A stretch of DNA of 64,000 nt from CAVQBP01 sp963740945 (GTDB lineage: Bacteria; Bacteroidota; Ignavibacteria; Ignavibacteriales; Ignavibacteriaceae): positions 29,630 through 93,629 of the forward strand of contig CAVUGE010000012.1 in the NCBI GenBank assembly GCA_963740945.1, written 5' to 3'. The position numbers and the translations under genes are program-made. Positions 10,166 through 17,778 of the stretch are shown here, piece after piece; position 1 is the first letter of the stretch, and each line of letters starts with the position of its first letter. A model generated the notes under the pieces. That model was not told where the DNA came from, ran no database searches, and saw nothing but the letters and a program-made list of their open reading frames with translations.

Positions 10166-12127
10166 TTAGAAGGCTGTTTTAGATATTACATTATTTTTGT
10201 TAATTTCATGCCATAAAAGGTTTTTGAAAGTTAAGCTAAAAACGGAGCCTATATTCTTCTCACTCTCAACTGTTATCTCTGCATTGTTAAGCTCTACATA
10301 TTTTTTAACGAGAGCCAACCCTAAGCCATTCCCTTCAAATTTCCTTGTATGTCCTGAATCTTCCTGTGAAAAAGGAGCAAATAACTTTTTCATATATTCC
10401 TGAGACATACCTATACCGCTGTCTTTAATTTCGGCACAAATATTATATTTATCCTTTTCATATAAACTAACAGCGATTTCCCCTTTTAGAGTATATTTTA
10501 CAGCGTTTCCGATTAAATTCTGAAAAATTTGATTCAGTGTATATTTATCAGCAATTATTATAGAATCAGATGATTTATTATAAAAATTCAGGCTTAAATT
10601 TTTATTACCGGTCAGCGAACGGAATTCTTCCAGAAGTTTTTTCAATTCTATATTCAAATCGACTTCTTCTATATCTGGAACATAATTTCCGCTCTGCACT
10701 GAAGACATATTTAATATCATATCAATTGTTCTTTGAAGTCTTTTACCGGCATTAGTTATAGAATCGAGGAGAATATCATTGTCTTCATTTCCTTCCGGTA
10801 ATTCATCGGCTAATATTGGAGCAGCAGCCATAATAACATTGAGCGGTGTTCTAATTTCATGCGACATCTGGGCTAAAAATGCTGTTTTTAATCTATCCGA
10901 TTCTTCCGCCTTCTCTTTTGATTTAACAAGTTCTTTTTCAACTTTCTTCCTTTCGGTAATATCAATTACCTGAGAAACAAAATGATGGGGTTTCTCATTT
11001 TCACCTCTTATCAAAACAGATTCAACTATTGTATAAATAATCTCCCTGTCTCTTCTCACAAACCTGTTTTCAAAATAAATATGAGAAAGATCTTCATCTA
11101 AAAGCTGATTTAATAATTTTATATAATGAGGCTGATCATCTAAATAAGTAAGATCCGACGTTTTTCGATTTGACAATTCATTTTCTGTATAACCAAGACT
11201 CTGGCAGAATGCATTGTTGACCTGAAGTATTTTATCATCCGGTGTACTGATAACCATTCCAATCGGAGCTCTTTCAAATAATAACCTGAACTGTTTTTCA
11301 CTTTGTTTTAGAGAATACTCAGCTATCCTTCTTTGATTTATCTCTAAATTTAATTCTCCAATCCTATCCCTGAATAAAACCTTCAACTGCTTATTCAAAT
11401 TCTCTACTTTTTCATTGGCACCATCGAGGTTAAATGATAAATAATTAAGTGCTTTGGCAATTGCTCCGATCTGATTTTCCTTAAAATAACTGATTTTATA
11501 TCTTAAATTTCCTTTATTATAGTGTTCCGAGCCTTCAAAAAGTTTATTAATCGGTTTTGTTACTAAGCTGCTTATAATAAATAATAACAGGGCACCTGCA
11601 AAAAATACAGCTAAGCTAATTATTGCGGCATTTTTTCTAACAGAAAAGATATATTCCCGGTAGTTTTTAGCAGAGAAACCAATGTATGCTACAACTTCGG
11701 AATCACCGGCTGCTATGGATACCTTGGTTCTAAAAATGTTTTTGTCCTCTGTTAATTGCTCCCCTTTCTGTGTAAATAGATATAAATTTTGTTCGGCAAG
11801 CTTTAGTTTATAAGCTTTATTAACAAGACCTTGATTATTAGTCAGAATACAATAATCAATACCATATTTATCAAAAACCTGAACAAGCTCATTATCAAAA
11901 GTTTTTTCTCCGTTCGAGAGATTATTTTGAAGTTTATCGATAATATATTGAGAAACGAAATCCCCCTTCTCATGTAAAGATTTAACTGCCTGTGCTTCAA
12001 ATTGTCTGGTAAAAAAGAGATAAAAAAATGCAGATATAGCTAGGATAACAAGAGATAAAATATAAATTAATTTATATTTTAACTTAAAAAATCCTATTTT
12101 TTTGCTTATTTTCTTTAGTCTAAACAT
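10166..12127 (-). CDS. Membrane sensor histidine kinase (HAMP-PAS-HisKA-HATPase)
   Basis: A 653-residue sensor kinase. Transmembrane helix 1 is at about residues 20-40, a periplasmic sensor of about 130 residues follows, then transmembrane helix 2 (about 170-190), a HAMP linker beginning VTKPINKLFEG, a coiled coil, a PAS domain (about 280-400, ending DITERKKVEKELV), HisKA with H423 in SHEIRTPLN, and a HATPase domain with DSGIGMS and GNGLGLALV. No response regulator adjoins it, so it is an orphan kinase. The periplasmic part matches no sensor domain I recognise. Confidence 0.93.
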   Translation of the reverse strand: MFRLKKISKKIGFFKLKYKLIYILSLVILAISAFFYLFFTRQFEAQAVKSLHEKGDFVSQYIIDKLQNNLSNGEKTFDNELVQVFDKYGIDYCILTNNQGLVNKAYKLKLAEQNLYLFTQKGEQLTEDKNIFRTKVSIAAGDSEVVAYIGFSAKNYREYIFSVRKNAAIISLAVFFAGALLLFIISSLVTKPINKLFEGSEHYNKGNLRYKISYFKENQIGAIAKALNYLSFNLDGANEKVENLNKQLKVLFRDRIGELNLEINQRRIAEYSLKQSEKQFRLLFERAPIGMVISTPDDKILQVNNAFCQSLGYTENELSNRKTSDLTYLDDQPHYIKLLNQLLDEDLSHIYFENRFVRRDREIIYTIVESVLIRGENEKPHHFVSQVIDITERKKVEKELVKSKEKAEESDRLKTAFLAQMSHEIRTPLNVIMAAAPILADELPEGNEDNDILLDSITNAGKRLQRTIDMILNMSSVQSGNYVPDIEEVDLNIELKKLLEEFRSLTGNKNLSLNFYNKSSDSIIIADKYTLNQIFQNLIGNAVKYTLKGEIAVSLYEKDKYNICAEIKDSGIGMSQEYMKKLFAPFSQEDSGHTRKFEGNGLGLALVKKYVELNNAEITVESEKNIGSVFSLTFKNLLWHEINKNNVISKTAF

Positions 12128-12313
12128 CTCTTCAATATTGAAATCTCTATTATTTTCTACGGGGAAGCATTCCTACCAATTTATATACGTGAATTTTAAA
12201 AAGCTTTCCACCACTATTTTCGAATAAAAAAGATAATTGTTTAATAAAAATTTGATAATATGGGATTTTGATGAAAATTCGGTGGTCGGGAGGGGGTATT
12301 ATTAAAGAATGTT

Positions 12314-12330
12314 ACTTTTTAGACAGCCCC
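12314..12330. mobile_element. Solitary MITE-like terminal repeat
   Basis: ACTTTTTAGACAGCCCC matches the right end of the small element at 16687-16895. No matching left end is visible nearby, so this looks like a decayed or one-ended copy. It lies between the sensor kinase and the VIT gene. Confidence 0.35.
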
Positions 12331-12357
12331 TTAATGATATAACTCATTGATTATAAA

Positions 12358-13494
12358 TCAGAGGAATTTTAATATCATCTCCCCGATTAAATATCCAATT
12401 GCGGCAACGCCAAAACCTACAACAAACATGTCAAAGCCGCTTCGGAAAATACCCCTTCCGGTGAAGAAGCTTCTGGCAGCACCTACACCAAAATGGGACA
12501 GCATTGAAATAATAAATGAAGTCAATACGGCTGCACTTCCGGATAAAAAGAAGAAAGGAAATACCGGGATCAATGCACCAATAGCCGTAGCAGACCCGGT
12601 AACCCATCCCTCTTTGAATGGACTTTGGAAGCTTTCCATAATTCCTAATTCTTCCCTGACCTTGTCCTCCAAAGCTTGTTCCGGGTTTTTCATTGCATCA
12701 ATAGCCAATCTCTTAGCTTCTTCTTTTTCCATACCTTTGGATTCATAAATAAGTGCAAGCTCTTCTGTTTCCAGTTCCGGCATCAGCCTAATTTCATCTG
12801 CTTCCATTTGCCTTTCATGCTCATACACTTCTTTTTCACTCACAGCAGCAAGATAACCGGACGAACCCATTGAAAGTGAATCGGCTATCATTCCTGCAAT
12901 TCCTGAAATTAATATTATATGCGGAGCGGTACTAGCACCGATTATACCGGCTATTAAACCAAAATTAGCTGTTAAACCATCATTAAATCCATAGACTACA
13001 CTCCTTAACATTCCCCCGGATTCAGATTGATGCCATGGTTCTTCCGAACTATTTCCTGATTCCATTAAGCGGTTTGCATGCTGAACAGAATCTTTTGCAA
13101 GTCTTAAAGCAATATCTTTAGTTTGTTTAAAATTACTTTCTCTATAAAGCCCTAAATAAGATTTAACCTCTGATGCTTCCTCTTTTAACATAAATTTAGA
13201 AAGGAGACCCGGGCCGAATTTCTTTGAGTACCAGGCAAGTACATTTGCTTTAAATGAGGGAATTCTTTTTTCAAATGTTATATTATAATCATTTAATAAT
13301 TTTTCCCAGACTTCGGTATGCTTATCTTCTATTTCCGCAAGCTGTAAATAAATATCCCGTTGCTTGGAATTTTTTATTATTCCGGCAAGTGTTCTATATA
13401 AGAATGCAGCATCAACTTCATCACGAAGATGGGACCTCCATATTGAAATGGACTTTTTATCTATACTATTTTTATTTTTAATTTCTATCATCAT
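12358..13494 (-). CDS. VIT1/CCC1-family Fe/Mn transporter with ferritin-like N-terminal domain
   Basis: A 378-residue fusion. Residues about 15-140 form a ferritin-like/rubrerythrin-type helical domain with candidate metal ligands E26, E56 and H59 (the EDKH motif). Residues about 160-378 form a VIT1/CCC1 membrane domain starting at MLRSVVYGFNDGLTANFGLIAG, with paired helices near the end (FPFFFLSGSAAV, GVAAIGYLIGEMIL). Related proteins export iron or manganese from the cytoplasm, and the ferritin-like head may load or sense the metal. It stands next to a universal stress protein, an Nramp importer and an MntR regulator, so a role in manganese/iron balance is likely. Confidence 0.9.
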   Translation of the reverse strand: MMIEIKNKNSIDKKSISIWRSHLRDEVDAAFLYRTLAGIIKNSKQRDIYLQLAEIEDKHTEVWEKLLNDYNITFEKRIPSFKANVLAWYSKKFGPGLLSKFMLKEEASEVKSYLGLYRESNFKQTKDIALRLAKDSVQHANRLMESGNSSEEPWHQSESGGMLRSVVYGFNDGLTANFGLIAGIIGASTAPHIILISGIAGMIADSLSMGSSGYLAAVSEKEVYEHERQMEADEIRLMPELETEELALIYESKGMEKEEAKRLAIDAMKNPEQALEDKVREELGIMESFQSPFKEGWVTGSATAIGALIPVFPFFFLSGSAAVLTSFIISMLSHFGVGAARSFFTGRGIFRSGFDMFVVGFGVAAIGYLIGEMILKFL

Positions 13495-13524
13495 TTACCC
13501 AAAATATGAAGTCATATTATGAAT

Positions 13525-13637
13525 GTGGGGGTGTCCCAAAAGTAATTTTCAATTTAAAAATCAGTGAAAATCTGTTAAATCTGCGTCATCAGTGTTCTAT
13601 TTTTATGAAAATAATTACTTTTTGGTCACCCCCGCAC
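13525..13637. mobile_element. Small MITE-like element with imperfect inverted ends
   Basis: The left arm (13525-13551, GGGGGTGTCCCAAAAGTAA) pairs imperfectly with the right arm (13606-13637, TTACTTTTTGGTCACCCCC). Between them lies a short stretch of the type AATCTGTTAAATCTGCG. The 113-bp element has no coding capacity and could form a long hairpin. It lies between the VIT and USP genes. It may be a non-autonomous transposon remnant; a terminator role for one of the flanking genes is also possible. Confidence 0.55.
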
Positions 13638-13646
13638 ATAAGGTTC

Positions 13647-14567
13647 TTAAGATAACTTGCTGATTGGAACAAGCAAAAGCGGAATTTCACTTGCTCTGCT
13701 AATTTTAGGAGTAATGCTCCCTTCCCAAAATGCCTCCGCTCCCTTTTTCCCATGTGTAGCCAGAATAATCAAGTCTGCATTAATATCTTTAGCGGTTTGT
13801 ACAATTGCATTCACAGGATCATTCCTCGAAGCACTTGACGAAACCTTTAATCCATCTTTTGTAAGTCTTGACTGAAGCTGTTCCAGGTATTCTTCCACAT
13901 CTGAAGCAATCATATCCATCATCCTCGTTGAAGTACCCGGTAATAAACGGTCGGCAGTAGTTAACTCACCCGACATATTTCCAAAATTGGGAATAGCTAC
14001 GAAAAGATGAATGCGTGCATTACATATTTTTGCTAATTCAACATCATATTCTAATATATGTTCATGCTCAGGATTGCCGTCTAAAGGTATAAGAAAATTT
14101 TCAAATTTGCAGCCTTTAATAAAATTTTCTGCAGTGGGATGAATTAATAATACAGGAGTATTACCTAATGAGATTACCTGCTGGGCAATAGAGCCGAATA
14201 ATACTCCATGTATACCGCTGCTTCCATGTGTACACATAAGTACAAGATCCTGGTTCAATTCTTTTGAGTGATTAGCTATACTTAGAGGAATATTTTTTTC
14301 TTTATCTTCATGAACATGTACATTAACAGGAATTTCCTTGAAAATATTCTGTCCTGCAATAGAATCAAGATAATCCTTTGCCTGACCTGCATATGTCAGG
14401 TGTCTTTGACCATGAATTTCATTAGGCGCATCTTTTTCAATTATATGTATTAAAGTAATTGAGATATCCATCTTTTTAGCAAGCTGAGCCGCTAAAGGCA
14501 GAACAGATTCTGCGAGTAATGATCCGTCAAGCGGAACCAGTAAACGTTTTATAATCGGTTTAATCAA
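13647..14567 (-). CDS. Tandem universal stress protein (UspA x2)
   Basis: A 306-residue protein with two UspA domains (about 5-148 and 155-304). Each ends with a nucleotide-binding loop of the form G-x2-G-x6-G-S: HGSSGIHGVLFGS and HGKKGAEAFWEGS, so both halves may bind ATP. Its start overlaps the end of the Nramp gene by 8 bp, so the two are translationally coupled. Cytoplasmic. It probably adjusts or responds to metal uptake, an inference from this coupling. Confidence 0.92.
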   Translation of the reverse strand: MIKPIIKRLLVPLDGSLLAESVLPLAAQLAKKMDISITLIHIIEKDAPNEIHGQRHLTYAGQAKDYLDSIAGQNIFKEIPVNVHVHEDKEKNIPLSIANHSKELNQDLVLMCTHGSSGIHGVLFGSIAQQVISLGNTPVLLIHPTAENFIKGCKFENFLIPLDGNPEHEHILEYDVELAKICNARIHLFVAIPNFGNMSGELTTADRLLPGTSTRMMDMIASDVEEYLEQLQSRLTKDGLKVSSSASRNDPVNAIVQTAKDINADLIILATHGKKGAEAFWEGSITPKISRASEIPLLLVPISKLS

Positions 14568-15864
14568 CTAATAGCGCCTGATAAATTAAATAGATATTCA
14601 AAAATATAATTAAAGCAGCAATAATTGAAGTTATAAATGTAGTAATTTTTTTATTGGCAAGGATACCCATTAATTCTTTTTTATGGGTAAAAATAATTAA
14701 TGGGACAATGGCAAACGGAAGCCCGAAACTTAAAACAACTTGACTTAATACGAGTGTACGTGTAGGGTCTAATCCGATAGCAATAACCACCATAGAAGGA
14801 ACCATGGTAACTAAGCGCCTAATCCATATAGGAATATGTTTGTGCAAAAAACCCTGCATAATTACCTGACCGGCACTTGTACCAACTGTAGAAGATGACA
14901 ATCCGGAAGCTAATAAAGAGATTGCAAATATCCAGCTCGCAGCATTACCGAGCAGAGGTTTTAATGTTAAATGTGCTTCTTCGATAGTAGCAACATTATT
15001 TAGACCATGTTGATGGAATGTTGCTGCCGCCATAATCAACATAGCCATATTCACCAGGCTCGCGATTCCCATTGCAATTGTAACATCAAGAATTTCAAAA
15101 CGGAAAAGTTTGCGTAATTTTTTTGGATCCTTAACGATTATTCTATTTTGTGTTAAGGCAGAGTGAAGAAAAATAGCATGAGGCATTACTGTTGCGCCAA
15201 GAATTCCGGTAGCAAGAAGTATACTTTCGGTTCCTGAAAATTGCGGTACAAATGAATGATACAAAAGAGTTTTAATATCGGGTTTGTCAAGGATAGTTTC
15301 CAGAAGATAGCATAATGCAATTACACTTACCATTACAGTAATAGCAATCTCGAGGGGGCGAAATCCATACCGTTCTAATCCTAATATAAGAAATGTACAT
15401 ATACCTGTTAAAATTCCGCCGATAATTAAAGGAAATCCGAAAAGCAGATTGAAACCAATTGCTGCTCCCAGAAATTCTGCAAGATCGGTAGCCATTGCTA
15501 CCAGTTCCATCAAAAACCACATAGAATAAACAGTGCGCTTATTAAACTGGTTTCTGCAATGTTCGGCTAAATTATGTCCGGTTGCTATTCCAAGTTTTGC
15601 AGATAATGTCTGGATAAGCATTGCCATAAGGTTACTGGCTACTATTACCCAAAGCAAAGTATAACCAAATTCGGAACCACCCTGTATGTTTGTAGCAAAG
15701 TTTCCCGGATCTACGTAGGCAACACTTGCAATAAATGCCGGACCAAGAAAAGGAATCAGTCTTTTGAAGAGGCTTTTGTTTGACTTTCCGGATAATGCAT
15801 CATCTGCATAATTTCTGGTTTTTACATCAGTCTGCATTCTTGAAGAGTCAAAAAAATTTTTCAT
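14560..15864 (-). CDS. mntH: Nramp-family divalent metal (Mn2+/Fe2+) transporter
   Basis: A 434-residue inner-membrane importer with about 11 transmembrane helices. The metal-site motifs of the family are present: DPGN at residues 52-55 in helix 1 and MPHAIFLHSAL in helix 6. Nramp proteins bring in Mn2+ or Fe2+ with protons. It is coupled to the USP gene by an 8-bp overlap and lies 43 bp downstream of an MntR/DtxR regulator on the same strand, so all three are probably one operon controlled by that regulator. Confidence 0.94.
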   Translation of the reverse strand: MKNFFDSSRMQTDVKTRNYADDALSGKSNKSLFKRLIPFLGPAFIASVAYVDPGNFATNIQGGSEFGYTLLWVIVASNLMAMLIQTLSAKLGIATGHNLAEHCRNQFNKRTVYSMWFLMELVAMATDLAEFLGAAIGFNLLFGFPLIIGGILTGICTFLILGLERYGFRPLEIAITVMVSVIALCYLLETILDKPDIKTLLYHSFVPQFSGTESILLATGILGATVMPHAIFLHSALTQNRIIVKDPKKLRKLFRFEILDVTIAMGIASLVNMAMLIMAAATFHQHGLNNVATIEEAHLTLKPLLGNAASWIFAISLLASGLSSSTVGTSAGQVIMQGFLHKHIPIWIRRLVTMVPSMVVIAIGLDPTRTLVLSQVVLSFGLPFAIVPLIIFTHKKELMGILANKKITTFITSIIAALIIFLNIYLIYQALLVD

Positions 15865-15907
15865 TCTTTAGTTCTGTAATTAATGTATATATAAAGCTAT
15901 TCTGCTT

Positions 15908-16567
15908 CTACTTTTTAATTTCAACAAAAATGTTTGCAGCAATCGTATTACTTAAGTTTATTTCTTTTCTATCGATATTAACAAGCAGCGAATGGTCAAA
16001 ACTTAAAATATCTTTAACATAAATCTCTTTATTCAGTATAATTCCTATCCGTGAAATATAACCCAGGAAATCGTTATCGAAATCATTTACACGAATCACA
16101 ATCCCGGTTTCATCCTTTTTCAATTTGGATAGAGAAACAGTCTTTTTTTGTATAGGGAGAGTACCGTCTTTGCCCGGAATCGGATCACCATGAGGATCAA
16201 ACTCAGGAAAGTCCAGCATTTCTTCCATTCTATTGATCAATTCATCCGAACCCGAATGTTCAAGATTATTAGATTCATCATGCACCTTATCCCAGGGCAT
16301 CCCAACAATTTGATGCAGAAATACTTCCCATATTCTATGGCGCCTTACCATTTTCCTTGCATATTCTTCACCAACACCTGTAAGTTTTATTCCTTTGTAA
16401 GGCTCATACTTTATATGACCGTCACTGGAAAGTTTTTTCAGCATATCCGAAACAGCTGCATTTGAAATCTGTAACTTCTCAGCAATAATATTAGCCTTAA
16501 TCTTCCCGTTTTTATCACGATATTTGTAAATGGCGCTTAAATAATCTTCTTTTGAAATATTATTCAT
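15908..16567 (-). CDS. mntR: DtxR/MntR-family metal-dependent regulator with FeoA-like domain
   Basis: A 219-residue repressor. Residues 1-65 form the winged-helix domain (KEDYLSAIYKY; recognition region ISNAAVSDMLKKL). Residues about 70-140 form the metal-binding/dimerisation domain, with the usual RRHRIWEVFL and LEHSGSDELINRM elements and several His/Glu ligands. The remainder is an SH3-like FeoA domain. Family members repress metal importers when Mn2+ or Fe2+ is plentiful. It heads an operon with Nramp and USP, and a palindrome 24 bp before its start suggests that it controls itself and the importer. Confidence 0.9.
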   Translation of the reverse strand: MNNISKEDYLSAIYKYRDKNGKIKANIIAEKLQISNAAVSDMLKKLSSDGHIKYEPYKGIKLTGVGEEYARKMVRRHRIWEVFLHQIVGMPWDKVHDESNNLEHSGSDELINRMEEMLDFPEFDPHGDPIPGKDGTLPIQKKTVSLSKLKKDETGIVIRVNDFDNDFLGYISRIGIILNKEIYVKDILSFDHSLLVNIDRKEINLSNTIAANIFVEIKK

Positions 16568-16590
16568 AATTAAAGCATTTTTTATTATTT

Positions 16591-16610
16591 AATTTAAGTA
16601 TGCTTAAATT
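16591..16610. promoter_or_regulatory. Candidate MntR operator
   Basis: AATTTAAG-TATG-CTTAAATT is an 8+8 palindrome, 24 bp upstream of the regulator start. Its form (TTTAAGnnnnCTTAAA-like) resembles DtxR/MntR-type boxes in general. A partial further copy (AAGCATACT) follows at 16618-16626. Its function as an operator is inferred from position and symmetry. Confidence 0.6.
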
Positions 16611-16686
16611 AATAATCAAGCATACTAGAACAATTTGTACAGGGAATTTTGAACACCGAAGGTGTATTTATCTTTCTCCTTAAGCG

Positions 16687-16895
16687 GGGTTGTCCAAAAA
16701 GTGAAATTCCTTTAGAAGAGTTGCCATTAACAGAATTTTGAACACCGAAGGTGTGATATTATTGTAGAAAATAAAAGTAGAAGGAATATTCAAAACCCCG
16801 AAGGGGTGAAATAAATCATGAAAATTCTTCATTCCCATTTTATATTTTATCTGGATCCTTCCGAATGACAGAAAAAAGTACTTTTTAGACAACCC
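16687..16895. mobile_element. MITE-like element carrying REP palindromes
   Basis: Inverted ends GGGTTGTCCAAAAAGT (16687-16702) and ACTTTTTAGACAACCC (16880-16895) match at 15 of 16 positions. The 209-bp interior has no gene but contains hairpin words, ACACCGAAGGTGT and ACCCCGAAGGGGT; the first also occurs just outside the element. The ends match the solitary copy at 12314-12330. The element is probably mobilised in trans by a transposase not present here. Confidence 0.55.
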
Positions 16896-16964
16896 ATTAA
16901 TGAACTATGGTGTTAACCTTTGGTTCAAGGGATGTGGAGAGAATAAAGCAATATTAGAGAACTA

Positions 16965-17468
16965 TTACTTTTTCTTAGGAATGCTTAAAGTTCTCCATTC
17001 ACTTTTCTTAATATGTTTAGCAAGTAAAACAATTTGTCCTACATGATAAGCTGTATGAGAAAGACTCCTATTTAAAGCTTCAATTAAAGAAAGGGCTTCT
17101 TTCCTTATATAAATTGTTTTTAATAAATCTTCATCTTTAAGATTTGTAATTGAATTGATTAAAATATTCCATGCATGATTCCACTTTTCAATTAATTCAA
17201 CTTTAGATAATTGTTGTTCTTCAAATTCAGTATCCCTGTTTCGATTCGGCTTTTCACCGTCGGAGGTTAAAAAATCAGTAAAACGGGAAATTAAATTCCC
17301 GCTGATATGCTGAATAATAACAGCTATTGAATTTGAATTTTCATCTATCATAAAATGAAAATCATCATCAGATAATTGCTCAAATGTTTTATCAGATATA
17401 GTTTTATATTTCTCAAAAGTAATTTTTATATCTCGTAAATATTCTTCCTGAACCGGGATTGATTTCAT
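16965..17468 (-). CDS. DinB-like protein (DUF1572)
   Basis: A 167-residue four-helix protein of the DinB/DUF1572 group. The three histidines expected to bind a metal are present: H54 (IIQHISGNL), H138 and H142 (SLSHTAYHVGQI). Family members are metal-binding, mostly of unknown function; some are thiol transferases using small thiols. It is a single gene with MITE-like DNA downstream and the TonB receptor divergent upstream. Confidence 0.85.
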   Translation of the reverse strand: MKSIPVQEEYLRDIKITFEKYKTISDKTFEQLSDDDFHFMIDENSNSIAVIIQHISGNLISRFTDFLTSDGEKPNRNRDTEFEEQQLSKVELIEKWNHAWNILINSITNLKDEDLLKTIYIRKEALSLIEALNRSLSHTAYHVGQIVLLAKHIKKSEWRTLSIPKKK

Positions 17469-17652
17469 AATAATTACTCCTTAATTAGTGTTTGTAAGTC
17501 ATATTTAATAAAACTTGTAAATATTAATAAAAATTCGTTCAAATTTGTGCTTGAGAGCACAGAGATTTATTTGAGATTCAAATAATATAAACATCATAAA
17601 TATCAGTATTATAAATACTTGCGCAGAAAAATTTGAGAGAAAGATTGCTGAA

Positions 17653-17666
17653 TGCAAACGCTTTCA
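17653..17666. promoter_or_regulatory. Candidate LacI-family operator
   Basis: TGCAAACGCTTTCA matches the general shape of LacI/GalR-family operators, with a central CG and symmetric TG/CA ends; five of seven base pairs are symmetric. It lies about 113 bp before the TonB receptor start. It suggests sugar-responsive control of the receptor-glucosidase pair. No LacI gene is in the window. Confidence 0.4.
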
Positions 17667-17778
17667 AAAATAACTTTACAAAACAAAAGTACATATAATA
17701 AAAAGCCCAATCTCAAAATAGAACATTTCCAACCCCTAAATAAATCAAATAATATATTCATAAAATGTTGGAGGAGCT

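Noticed and set aside
16680..16892. 70-codon minus-strand frame
   Set aside because: Coincides with the MITE-like element and consists of its hairpins; no protein family.
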